From SHWC01 sp945902735 (GTDB lineage: Bacteria; Pseudomonadota; Alphaproteobacteria; UBA828), in contig CAMDNF010000020.1 in NCBI GenBank assembly GCA_945902735.1, forward strand, positions 1-34,245: 34,245 nucleotides of DNA. The letters run 5' to 3'. A program made the translations under genes and the position numbers. A model generated the notes under the pieces. It worked only from the letters and a program-made list of their open reading frames with translations, made no database searches and had not been told where the DNA came from. This document shows positions 9,199 to 17,022 of this stretch, piece by piece; the stretch's first letter is position 1, and each line of letters begins with the position of its first letter.

Positions 9199-10142
9199 GT
9201 TTCGACGATCGATTGCTGCCCGACGAAGACGACGAGCCGCGGCCCAAGCGTGCCAAGCGGCGCGCCCCCAAGACGCGCGGCACGACGAGAGGCCGCGCCA
9301 AGCCCAAAGCGAGCCGATGGGGTCAATTCCTCGCTTTGATGGCGCCTGGCGTAATTTTCTTGCGTAATCAGAGCCGACGGACGGTCATCGGTGCCGCCGC
9401 GATCGCAAGTACTGGCGCCTTCGCGATTTACCTATCGACGGGTGGCATGACCACGCTTGGCGATGCGCTCGGCACAAAGATCGCCGGCTTTGCGGCCGAT
9501 GCTGGTTACACAGTGCAGAATGTTTACGCCCAGGGTCGTCGAGCCGTGCCAAGCGAGCGTCTGCTCGACGCGATCGAAGTGAAACGAGGCGAGCCGATTC
9601 TCTCAATCGATCTCAATGAAACGCGTGAACGTCTTGAAGCGATTGATTGGATTAAGTCCGCATCGGTTGAGCGGCGACTTCCTGATACGCTCGTAATTCG
9701 CGTGGTTGAACGCCAACCGCTCGCGCTGTGGCAGAACGAGGGCAAGCTCGCGTTGATCGATCGCGATGGCACCGTGTTCGGTGCGCGCGACGTGACGCGC
9801 TACGCCAATCTGCCTCTGATCGTTGGCGAGGGTGCGCCGGCCGAAGCCCCGCGTCTGTTCGATGCCATGGCGGCGGAACCCGAACTCTTTAAGCGTGTCG
9901 TCGCCGCGATTTGGGTTGGCGGCCGCCGCTGGAACATTCGCTTCGACAGCGGGCTCGAGGCCCGAATGCCCGAAGGCGACGTGGAAGCTGCCTGGACCCG
10001 GCTCGATCAATTGGTCTCGTCGCGCGGCCTGTTGGAACGCCCAGTCGCCGCGGTCGATCTACGGATGGGCGATCGCACCTTGATTCGCCTAAGGGGCGAT
10101 GCGCTCAGCCCCATCGATAGCAACGAACAAAACAAAACGTGA
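9186..10142 (+). CDS. ftsQ: FtsQ, divisome POTRA protein
   Basis: Bitopic inner-membrane division protein that links early (FtsA/FtsZ) and late (FtsW/FtsI) divisome parts. The 318 residues comprise a charged, Arg/Lys-rich cytoplasmic tail (about 1-65), one membrane segment (about 66-84, TVIGAAAIASTGAFAIYL), a POTRA domain (about 105-175, containing EAIDWIKSASVERRLPDTL and VVERQPLALW) and a beta domain with YANLPLIVGEGAP. FtsQ is weakly conserved in sequence, so identity rests on this architecture and on its place between ddl and ftsA. The start lies inside ddl with a 13-base overlap and no strong ribosome-binding site beyond a GAGA, suggesting coupled translation. Confidence 0.92.
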   Translation: MRQLSFDDRLLPDEDDEPRPKRAKRRAPKTRGTTRGRAKPKASRWGQFLALMAPGVIFLRNQSRRTVIGAAAIASTGAFAIYLSTGGMTTLGDALGTKIAGFAADAGYTVQNVYAQGRRAVPSERLLDAIEVKRGEPILSIDLNETRERLEAIDWIKSASVERRLPDTLVIRVVERQPLALWQNEGKLALIDRDGTVFGARDVTRYANLPLIVGEGAPAEAPRLFDAMAAEPELFKRVVAAIWVGGRRWNIRFDSGLEARMPEGDVEAAWTRLDQLVSSRGLLERPVAAVDLRMGDRTLIRLRGDALSPIDSNEQNKT

Positions 10143-10167
10143 CCCGTCAGGCGGAGACTAGACAGCC

Positions 10168-11400
10168 ATGGTGATTACCGCGATCGACGTCGGAACGACC
10201 AAGGTGACCTGCTTCATCGCACGCCGCGAGGCCAACAGTGATCTGCGTATCATTGGAATCGGGCACGAAGTGTCGCGCGGCCTGAAGGCCGGCATCGTGA
10301 CCGACATGAACGCCGCCGAACAGGCGATCAGACGCGCGGTCGAGCGGGCCGAACGCATGGCCGAGACACGCGCACAAGAAGTTTATGTCAGTATTTCTGG
10401 CGGCGCGCCCGAATCGCGTTATACGGAAATCGCCATCTCTCTTGGTGGACAAGAGATCGACGATTCTGTCATTCAACGAGCGTTCGATGGAATTGCCCCA
10501 GAGATTCGAACTGGTGACCGAGACGTGATTCACGCCATTCCCATGCAGTACGAGATCGACGGTACGCGCGGCATCCGAAATCCGCGCGGCATGATTGGTC
10601 GACGTCTTGGCATGAAGTTGCATTTGGTATCGGTCTCGCATGGCGCCTTGCGTAATTTGATCACCTGCCTGCGCCGCCTTGAAATCGAAGTCGCGGGGCC
10701 TGTCGTTGCGGGCTATGCCTCGGGCCTTGCCTGCCTGGTCGAAGATGAACTCGACCTCGGCGTCACCGTGATTGATATGGGCGGCGGCACCACAAGCCTC
10801 GCCATCTTCTCCGGCGGTGCCTTGGTTCATGCCGAATCCTTCCCCATTGGCGGCTGGCACGTGACCAATGACATCGCACGCGGCCTTTCCACCCCGATCG
10901 CGAGCGCCGAGCAGGTCAAGCGCTTGTTCGCAAGCGCAACCAGTGGCCCGCGCGATTCGCGCGAGTTGATTGAAGTGCCGCAGCTCGGCGAAGATATGCC
11001 CGCGACCGGCATGCAGGTGCCGCGCGCGTTGTTGGTCGGCATCGTCCGGCCGCGCCTCGAGGAGATTTTCGAGCTGGTGCGCGACCGTCTCGATTCGTCG
11101 GGCTTTGCCGATGTCGCCGGGCGTCGTGTCGTCATCACGGGCGGCGCGAGTCAAATTGAAGGAATTCGTGAGCTCGCCAGTCAAGTGCTCGAGAAACAAA
11201 TCCGACTCGCGCGGCCGTTGCCGATCCCGGGCCTCGCGCACTCGACGACGGGGCCAGAATACGCCACGGTAGCCGGTCTCTTGCTCTACGCTGGCCGCAA
11301 TCAGGCGTCGCTTCAGCCGCGCCGCGTGCGTCGTACGTTGAAACGTCGCCCGGATGGCCGGCTCGGGCGCATCAGCCACTGGCTGAAAGAGAATTTTTGA
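10168..11400 (+). CDS. ftsA: FtsA, actin-like membrane anchor of FtsZ
   Basis: Actin-fold ATPase that tethers FtsZ filaments to the inner membrane and recruits later division proteins. The 410-residue product begins ITAIDVGTTKVTCFIA (phosphate-1 loop), has the SHS2/1C region with QEVYVSISGGAPES, a phosphate-2 loop VTVIDMGGGTTSLAIF, and the adenosine-site VVITGGASQIEGI. It ends in GRLGRISHWLKENF, a short basic amphipathic helix of the kind FtsA uses to bind membrane. A GGAG lies about 12 bases upstream of the ATG, in a 25-base gap after ftsQ, so it probably shares the ftsQ transcript. Confidence 0.96.
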   Translation: MVITAIDVGTTKVTCFIARREANSDLRIIGIGHEVSRGLKAGIVTDMNAAEQAIRRAVERAERMAETRAQEVYVSISGGAPESRYTEIAISLGGQEIDDSVIQRAFDGIAPEIRTGDRDVIHAIPMQYEIDGTRGIRNPRGMIGRRLGMKLHLVSVSHGALRNLITCLRRLEIEVAGPVVAGYASGLACLVEDELDLGVTVIDMGGGTTSLAIFSGGALVHAESFPIGGWHVTNDIARGLSTPIASAEQVKRLFASATSGPRDSRELIEVPQLGEDMPATGMQVPRALLVGIVRPRLEEIFELVRDRLDSSGFADVAGRRVVITGGASQIEGIRELASQVLEKQIRLARPLPIPGLAHSTTGPEYATVAGLLLYAGRNQASLQPRRVRRTLKRRPDGRLGRISHWLKENF

Positions 11401-11461
11401 TGCACAAGACGTTCCCACATAAAAAAAGATCAAAGACCGAGGCCACGAAAAAACCAACACA

Positions 11462-11490
11462 TTGCTCTTGGGAGACGAGAGCACTATAGA
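11462..11490 (+). promoter_or_regulatory. candidate sigma-70 promoter for ftsZ
   Basis: In the 114-base gap between ftsA and ftsZ, TTGCTC (11462-11467) and TATAGA (11485-11490) are separated by 17 bases, a sigma-70-like arrangement. Transcription would start near 11497, giving a leader of about 20 bases. A separate ftsZ promoter would fit the need for more FtsZ than the other divisome proteins. The upstream part of the gap is A-rich. The call is by eye only. Confidence 0.4.
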
Positions 11491-11514
11491 ACTGGATCAC
11501 GACTGGAGGTCCCT

Positions 11515-13197
11515 ATGCCCATTGATTTCAGGCCAGAGCCCCGCGAGGGGAAACCGCGCATCACGGTGATTGGCGTCGGCGGCGCCGGCGGAAACGCTGT
11601 CAGCAACATGATCGCGGGAAAGCTAGAGGGCGTTGAGTTCGTGGTTGCGAACACCGACGCCCAAGCGCTTGAGCAATCGCTCGCCGAGCATCGCATTCAG
11701 TTGGGGGCAAGCATCACCCACGGCCTCGGCGCCGGCGCACGGCCTGATATCGGCAAGGTTTCCGCCGAAGAGGCGGTCAATGAGATCCAGCGCTATCTCG
11801 ACGGCAACAACATGGTGTTCATCGCCGCGGGCATGGGCGGTGGTACCGGTACGGGTGCCGCGCCGGTGATCGCACGCACCGCGCAGGAACAAGGCATCCT
11901 GACCGTCGGCGTGGTCACCAAGCCGTTTCAATTCGAAGGCATCCATCGCATGAAGCTTGCCGAGCAAGGCATTCTTGAGCTTCAGAAATACGTCGACACC
12001 TTGATTGTGATCCCGAACCAGAATCTGTTCCGTATCGCGAATGAACGCACCACCTTCGCCGACGCCTTCAAATTGGCCGACGATGTATTGCATGCCGGCG
12101 TGAGGGGCGTGACCGATCTCATGGTCAACCCCGGCCTGATCAACCTCGACTTCGCCGACGTTCGCACCGTCATGGAAGAAATGGGCAAAGCCATGATGGG
12201 CACGGGCGAAGCCACCGGCGAAAATCGCGCGATCGAAGCGGCCGAAGCCGCGATCAACAATCCGCTCCTCGATAACGCCTCGATCGAAGGCGCGCGCGGC
12301 GTGCTGATCAACATCACCGGCGCCTCCGATATGACGCTCCATGAGGTCGATCTGGCCGCCAGCCGCATTTGCAAGGAAGTGGACGACAACGCCAATGTGA
12401 TCTTCGGCGCCCGGCTCGACCCCTCGCTCGAAGGCTGCATCCGCGTCTCAGTCATCGCGACCGGTATCGACGCGCTCAAAGAGCGCGAGCCGGTCCCGAC
12501 CGAGAAGATTTATGTGCTCGGCAATGCGCCGCGGCGGCAAACCACGTCTTCGGGTTCCTTGTCCCCCGTGGTTGCGCAACGCGAACCGATGAGCGCCCCG
12601 GCAGCCGAGGCGCCCGTGTCGACGGCAAGAGCAATGGCGGCGAGCGCGCCGGCACCGGAGCCCATGACGTCGACGGCACCAACTGCCGCCCGCCCGATGG
12701 TCGAGTCGCGGCTTCCGCTTGAGGAGCCCAAATCCGCGTCTGAGCCGGCGGCCCCCCAGGTCGCGACCCACGCCACCCCTTCAAGTCCGATCCTGCCGCG
12801 TCGGATCATCGACGCCATCCCACCCGTTCCCGCCGCGCGGCCATCCAGCTTCGCACCACCGCCTGCGATCGAACCGGCAAGCCGGGCCGCGCGCGAAGCA
12901 CTGCTCGATCGGCCGGATGCCGCCGGGGCTGCGAACACCGCCAATCGCCAGCCAGCCAAACGGAGTGTCGGCCTGTTTCAGCGTATTACCGGGGCTTCGC
13001 GCGACCGCCGGGAAGACGTTGAGGATGCGCCGGCACAAGCAACCAGCCCAGCGACGACCGCCCGTGCCGCCGCCGAGCCGCAAATCAGCGCGCCACGGCC
13101 ACCCGCCGCCCGCGCGTCGGTCGAGCCAGCCAAACCGACCCAGGCGTCCGAAGATCCGCTTGAGATTCCGGCATTTTTACGCCGTCAGGCCAATTAG
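11515..13197 (+). CDS. ftsZ: FtsZ, tubulin-like division GTPase with a long C-terminal linker
   Basis: Cytoplasmic GTPase that polymerises into the Z-ring. Residues about 14-330 form the tubulin-like core: ITVIGVGGAGGNAVSNM, the GTP-binding signature GGGTGTG at 108-114, and the T7 loop NPGLINLDFADV around 205-216. A disordered linker rich in Ala, Pro, Ser and Thr follows, roughly 335-545, and then the conserved C-terminal peptide EDPLEIPAFLRRQAN (546-560) that binds FtsA and other partners. At 560 residues it is much longer than the roughly 380 residues of enterobacterial FtsZ; long linkers are known in alphaproteobacteria. A strong GGAGG lies 7 bases before the ATG. Confidence 0.98.
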   Translation: MPIDFRPEPREGKPRITVIGVGGAGGNAVSNMIAGKLEGVEFVVANTDAQALEQSLAEHRIQLGASITHGLGAGARPDIGKVSAEEAVNEIQRYLDGNNMVFIAAGMGGGTGTGAAPVIARTAQEQGILTVGVVTKPFQFEGIHRMKLAEQGILELQKYVDTLIVIPNQNLFRIANERTTFADAFKLADDVLHAGVRGVTDLMVNPGLINLDFADVRTVMEEMGKAMMGTGEATGENRAIEAAEAAINNPLLDNASIEGARGVLINITGASDMTLHEVDLAASRICKEVDDNANVIFGARLDPSLEGCIRVSVIATGIDALKEREPVPTEKIYVLGNAPRRQTTSSGSLSPVVAQREPMSAPAAEAPVSTARAMAASAPAPEPMTSTAPTAARPMVESRLPLEEPKSASEPAAPQVATHATPSSPILPRRIIDAIPPVPAARPSSFAPPPAIEPASRAAREALLDRPDAAGAANTANRQPAKRSVGLFQRITGASRDRREDVEDAPAQATSPATTARAAAEPQISAPRPPAARASVEPAKPTQASEDPLEIPAFLRRQAN

Positions 13198-13201
13198 TTA
13201 G

Positions 13202-13243
13202 CGGCCCGTCTCGATTTGAGGGCCGAACGTTACATTTCGTAAC
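13202..13243 (+). other. two short hairpins after the ftsZ stop
   Basis: Directly after the ftsZ stop there are two perfect inverted repeats: CGGCCC (13202-13207) with GGGCCG (13220-13225), and GTTAC (13229-13233) with GTAAC (13239-13243). Neither is followed by a T-run, so they are not a classical Rho-independent terminator. They could stabilise the ftsZ transcript end or slow RNA polymerase. Confidence 0.35.
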
Positions 13244-13261
13244 AAACTGTGATTTGTGTGT

Positions 13262-13290
13262 TCCAGGGGCTCTTGCTACAAGCCCCTGGA
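13262..13290 (+). repeat. 10-bp perfect inverted repeat upstream of lpxC
   Basis: TCCAGGGGCT (13262-13271) and AGCCCCTGGA (13281-13290) are perfect reverse complements around a 9-base loop (CTTGCTACA). There is no T-run after it. It overlaps a weak promoter-like pair, TTGTGT (13254-13259) and TACAAG (13277-13282) with 17-base spacing, so it could be an operator. It could equally be an RNA hairpin in the 217-base ftsZ-lpxC spacer. I see no protein-coding signal in that spacer. Confidence 0.5.
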
Positions 13291-13414
13291 GCGCATAGGT
13301 CTTTGGTCAATCGATTCGTTATTTCTGCGCTCGGATCAGGCACTTAACAGCGCAGCCTTGCAAAATGCCCGCCCCCATTTGGCCGAGCCTGCGCTAGAGG
13401 ACAAGTCGAACGAC

Positions 13415-14335
13415 ATGGTCTCGCAGCGCACCTTGAAGTCTTCGATCCACTGCACTGGGGTCGGCGTACACACCAATCAGCGCGTCGCGATGACGCTATT
13501 GCCGGCGGGTCCCAACACCGGGATTCTGTTTCGCCGGGTGGATCTCGTCGGCAAAGGCCGCGACGTCAAAGCGGTCCATGCCAATGTGATCGATTCGCGG
13601 CTGTGCACGGTAATCGGCGCCGGTCCTCGCGCCCGCGTTGGCACGATTGAACATCTGATGGCGGCGTTTTCCGGCCTCGGTGTGGACAATGCGATCGTTG
13701 AAATCGATGCCGACGAAGTCCCCGTCATGGATGGCAGCGCGGCACCGTTCGTCTTCTTGATCGAGTGCGCGGGCCTGATCACCCAAGCCACACCGCGGCG
13801 CGCGATTCAGGTTCTCAAACCTGTCGCGGTCGCCGATGGCGAACGTCGCGTCGCGATCAGACCGGCCGCCGAACTCTCGCTCGATTGCCGTATTGCCTAT
13901 GACCACCCGATGCTGGGTGAGCAGCGCGTGTTCTTGCGCCCCAATGCGGGCACCTTCAAGGCCGATTTGGCGCGGGCCCGCACCTTCTGCCTCGAAGAAG
14001 ACGTCATGCAGATGCGCGCCGCGGGTCTGGCTAAAGGCGGCAGCCTCGACAACGCGGTGGTGATTGGCAAAGACCGCGTCATCAATGAAGGCGGCCTGCG
14101 CTATGACAATGAGTGCGTGCGTCATAAGGCGCTCGATTGCCTGGGCGACCTCTACCTCGCCGGCGCCCCCCTCTTGGGCGCGGTCGAGAGCGTGCGGGCG
14201 GGCCACGCGCTCAATCATCGCTTGTTGACCACCCTCCTCAACGACCGCTCGGCTTGGCGTGAAGTCACCCTCGATCGCGAGACCGCCGAGGCCGCCGATC
14301 TCGAAATGAGCCCTTCGCGCGCCGCCATCGCCTGA
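13415..14335 (+). CDS. lpxC: LpxC, UDP-3-O-acyl-GlcNAc deacetylase
   Basis: Zinc-dependent deacetylase that commits UDP-3-O-acyl-GlcNAc to lipid A synthesis in the cytoplasm. With the start at 13415 the product is 306 residues, the normal family length, beginning MVSQRTLKSSIHCTGVGVHT. The zinc and catalytic residues line up with the known E. coli positions: TIEHLMAA gives E79 and H80, VRHKALDCLGD gives H237 and D241, and AGHALNH gives H264. The frame is open up to an ATG at 13256, but the extra 53 residues resemble no LpxC N-terminus and would cross the inverted repeat. An AGAGGA lies upstream of 13415. Placement after ftsZ is standard in proteobacteria. Confidence 0.96.
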   Translation: MVSQRTLKSSIHCTGVGVHTNQRVAMTLLPAGPNTGILFRRVDLVGKGRDVKAVHANVIDSRLCTVIGAGPRARVGTIEHLMAAFSGLGVDNAIVEIDADEVPVMDGSAAPFVFLIECAGLITQATPRRAIQVLKPVAVADGERRVAIRPAAELSLDCRIAYDHPMLGEQRVFLRPNAGTFKADLARARTFCLEEDVMQMRAAGLAKGGSLDNAVVIGKDRVINEGGLRYDNECVRHKALDCLGDLYLAGAPLLGAVESVRAGHALNHRLLTTLLNDRSAWREVTLDRETAEAADLEMSPSRAAIA

Positions 14336-14366
14336 GGCCTCATCATCGCCTGAAGCATCGGCGTCA

Positions 14367-14395
14367 CTTCATTCGCTGCCCAGCCATGCTATAGT
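14367..14395 (+). promoter_or_regulatory. candidate promoter for bamD
   Basis: In the 85-base lpxC-bamD gap, TATAGT (14390-14395) is a good -10 element, preceded at 17 bases by a poor -35, CTTCAT (14367-14372). Transcription would start near 14402, about 19 bases before the GTG start. The gap also holds an 18-base-offset direct repeat of CATCGCCTGA (14326-14335 and 14344-14353) and the palindrome TGAGGCCTCA spanning the lpxC stop codon. Confidence 0.35.
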
Positions 14396-14420
14396 CGGCC
14401 CTCTCAGGCAGGGCGAATCA

Positions 14421-15281
14421 GTGCGCAAGTTTTTGCATCATCGTTTGAAATCGCTGGAGGCGCGCTTCCGGCGCAGTGTCTGGCGTACCGCGTTTGCAGC
14501 GTTGGCGCTTGCCTTGACGGTCGGGGCCTGCGAATCGACCGACAAAGACGTCTATATCGAACGCCCGGTCGAGGAGCTTTATTCGACCGCACACAACGCC
14601 ATGCTTGCCGGAGATTATTCGGTTGCCGCCAAAGGCTTTGATGAGGTCGAGCGGCAGCACCCCTACTCCACCTGGGCCACCCGCGCGCAAATCATGGCGG
14701 CCTTTTGCTATTACCAGGACAATGACTACGACCAGGCGATCATCGCCGCGCAGCGCTTTATCGAGTTGCACCCCGGCCATGAAGACACTGCCTATGCCTA
14801 TTATCTCAGCGCGATTTCCTATTACGAGCAGATTTCCGACGTCGGGCGCGATCAGAACGCCACGCTCCTAGCCTTTGATTCGCTTGAAGAAGTAACGCGT
14901 CGCTACCCCGCCACGCCCTATGCCAAAGACGCCAAGCTCAAGCTCGATCTCGCGCGCGACCATTTGGCCGGCAAGGATATGGAGGTCGGCCGCTATTATT
15001 TGAAACGCGGTCAGTACATCGCCGCCGTCGGTCGCTTCCGTACCGTGATCGAGCAATATCAAACTACCAGCCACGCGCCCGAAGCCCTGCATCGCCTGAC
15101 CGAGGCCTATTTATCGCTCGGTCTGCGCCAGGAGGCCCAAACCGCCGCTGCGGTGCTGGGCCACAACTTCCCGCGTAGCACGTGGTATCGCGATAGCTAC
15201 GCGCTTCTCGAAGGTGTCGACCTCGCGCCCCAGGACGACGAGGGGTCGTGGATCTCGCGCGCTTTCGACTCCGTGTTCTGA
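14421..15281 (+). CDS. bamD: BamD, outer-membrane assembly lipoprotein
   Basis: Periplasm-facing outer-membrane lipoprotein of the BAM complex that inserts beta-barrel proteins. The 286-residue product starts with GTG, then a basic n-region, a hydrophobic stretch (about 23-36) and the lipobox LTVGAC with the lipidated cysteine at 37. The mature part is a run of TPR-like helices, including DYSVAAKGFDEVERQHPYSTWATRAQ and AQRFIELHPGHEDTAYAYYL, which are BamD/ComL signatures. A GCAGGGCGA lies upstream of the GTG. The order lpxC-bamD-recN-ligA is usual for alphaproteobacteria. The start could be slightly different because the n-region is long. Confidence 0.94.
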   Translation: MRKFLHHRLKSLEARFRRSVWRTAFAALALALTVGACESTDKDVYIERPVEELYSTAHNAMLAGDYSVAAKGFDEVERQHPYSTWATRAQIMAAFCYYQDNDYDQAIIAAQRFIELHPGHEDTAYAYYLSAISYYEQISDVGRDQNATLLAFDSLEEVTRRYPATPYAKDAKLKLDLARDHLAGKDMEVGRYYLKRGQYIAAVGRFRTVIEQYQTTSHAPEALHRLTEAYLSLGLRQEAQTAAAVLGHNFPRSTWYRDSYALLEGVDLAPQDDEGSWISRAFDSVF

Positions 15282-15291
15282 CCGGCCGCGC

Positions 15292-16962
15292 ATGCTGCGC
15301 TGCCTATCGATTCAAAATTTACTGCTGATAGAGCGGCTTGAGCTTAGCTTCTCACCTGGTTTGTGCGTACTGACCGGCGAGACCGGCGCCGGCAAATCCA
15401 TCCTGCTCGATTCGCTCAGCCTCGTGCTTGGCGGTCGTGCGGACGCCAAATTGATCCGCCCTGGTGAAAGCCAGGCGAGCGTCGTTGCCGCCTTTTCACC
15501 CGAAGCCACCGCTGGCGTGCAGAGCCTGCTCGTCGACCTCGGCATCGAAATCGGCGAGGAACTCCTGCTCCGCCGAGTGATTGCCGCCGATGGCCGCTCA
15601 CGCGCCTTCATCAATGACGCGCCGGTCAATGTCGCAACGCTCAAGAGCATTGGCGGCGCGCTCGTCGAAATCGTCGGCCAAGATGATTCCGATCGATTGC
15701 TCGACCCCGCCACCCATCGCGCCATGCTCGACGCCTTTGGCGGCCACATCGAATCTCTGAACAACGTCGCTCAAGCTTTTGACCTCGTGCGCCTAACGAC
15801 CGCCAAGGCGACCGAAGCAGAAGCCGCGCTCGAGATCGCGCGCCGCGATGAAGCCTATTTGCGTCATGCGCTCGAGGAACTGGCGGCGCTTGATCCGAAG
15901 CCGGGCGAAGCGGCGGCACTGGCTGAAACGCGCACACGCCTTCAACATGGCCAGCGCATCGCCGAGGCGATGCAGGCGGCCGAGGCCGAGCTTGCCGCGG
16001 GTGGTGGCGTCGCGCTCAAGCTGCGCGCCGCGCAACGGCTCTTGGAGCGCGTCGCGGCGCAAGCGGGCGGCCATCTCGATCCCGCCCTCGCCGCGCTCGA
16101 TCGCGCCGCGCTCGAGGCCGATGAAGCAGCCGGAGCGATTTTGACCGCGATCCGCACGCTCGATCTCGATCCGCACCGGCTTGATACGACCGAGGAACGC
16201 TTGTTCGCGCTGCGCGCGGCCGCCCGCAAGCACCAGGTCGATCCCGATGCCTTGGCCGACATTCGCACCCGACTCGACGATACTTTGGCCACGCTCGATG
16301 GCGATGAATCGCGTCTATTGACCCTGCGCAAGGAGCGCGACGCGGCTTGGCAAGCCTATCTCGCGGCGGCGCACGCCTTGAGCGCCGCGCGGCATAACGC
16401 CGCACGGGCGCTCGACGCGGCGGTCGCGGCCGAGATCAAACCATTGAAGCTCGGCACAGCCCGCTTCGAGACCGCCGTCGAAACGCAGAGCGAAACCGAA
16501 GCAGCGTCTCATGGCCTCGATCGGGTGCGCTTCACCGTGCAGACCGTCGCCGGCACGGCGCCCGGCCCCTTGCAGCGCATCGCCTCGGGCGGTGAGCGCT
16601 CGCGCTTTACGCTGGCGCTCAAGCTCGCCCTCGCCCGCGCAAGCGGTGTCGGTTGCGTCATCTTCGATGAAATCGACGCGGGCGTCGGCGGCGCGGTGGC
16701 CGACGCGGTGGGCGAGAGGCTGGCGCGCCTCGCCCGCAATCTTCAGGTGCTCGCCGTCACCCATTCGCCGCAAGTCGCGGCGCGTGGCGATCTTCATCTT
16801 TGCGTCAGACGCCGTGAAACCAAAGGCCGCGCCTCGACCAGCGTCGAATTGCTCGAACCCGCCAAACGGCGCGAAGAGATCGCGCGTATGCTCTCGGGCG
16901 CCCGCATCACGGACGAAGCGCGCGCCGCCGCCGAGAGCCTGATCGTCGGCCACCGCGCATGA
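15292..16962 (+). CDS. recN: RecN, SMC-like DNA repair ATPase
   Basis: Cytoplasmic ATPase of the SMC superfamily that acts in double-strand-break repair by recombination. The 556-residue product (normal length) has Walker A GETGAGKS at 29-36, a long Ala/Glu/Arg-rich coiled-coil middle (about 160-390), the ABC signature ASGGERSRFTLALKLAL, and Walker B VIFDEIDAGVGG followed by LAVTHSPQVAARGD. The ATG at 15292 gives the family N-terminus MLRCLSIQNLLLIERLEL and lies 10 bases after bamD; the open frame extends back to 15214, but that part overlaps bamD and matches nothing. The stop overlaps ligA as ATGA. Confidence 0.96.
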   Translation: MLRCLSIQNLLLIERLELSFSPGLCVLTGETGAGKSILLDSLSLVLGGRADAKLIRPGESQASVVAAFSPEATAGVQSLLVDLGIEIGEELLLRRVIAADGRSRAFINDAPVNVATLKSIGGALVEIVGQDDSDRLLDPATHRAMLDAFGGHIESLNNVAQAFDLVRLTTAKATEAEAALEIARRDEAYLRHALEELAALDPKPGEAAALAETRTRLQHGQRIAEAMQAAEAELAAGGGVALKLRAAQRLLERVAAQAGGHLDPALAALDRAALEADEAAGAILTAIRTLDLDPHRLDTTEERLFALRAAARKHQVDPDALADIRTRLDDTLATLDGDESRLLTLRKERDAAWQAYLAAAHALSAARHNAARALDAAVAAEIKPLKLGTARFETAVETQSETEAASHGLDRVRFTVQTVAGTAPGPLQRIASGGERSRFTLALKLALARASGVGCVIFDEIDAGVGGAVADAVGERLARLARNLQVLAVTHSPQVAARGDLHLCVRRRETKGRASTSVELLEPAKRREEIARMLSGARITDEARAAAESLIVGHRA

Positions 16963-17022
16963 GCGCGAAACAGCCGCGCATGAGCGCAAAACAACCGCGC
17001 ATGAGCGCGAAAACAGCCGCGC
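16959..17022 (+). repeat. 21-bp tandem repeat across the recN stop and ligA start
   Basis: Three near-identical units begin at 16959, 16980 and 17001, each starting ATGAGCGC. The first two differ at only two bases; the third has one extra A, which ends the repetition. Because the period is 21, all three ATGs are in the ligA frame, and the protein begins with MSAKQPR, MSAKQPR, MSAK. Confidence 0.85.

Noticed and set aside
13256..13414. N-terminal extension of LpxC from the ATG at 13256
   Set aside because: The family N-terminus and catalytic numbering fit the start at 13415, and the extension would be encoded across the inverted repeat.
16959..17022. short repeats as a CRISPR array
   Set aside because: The units are directly adjacent without spacers and are translated as part of ligA.
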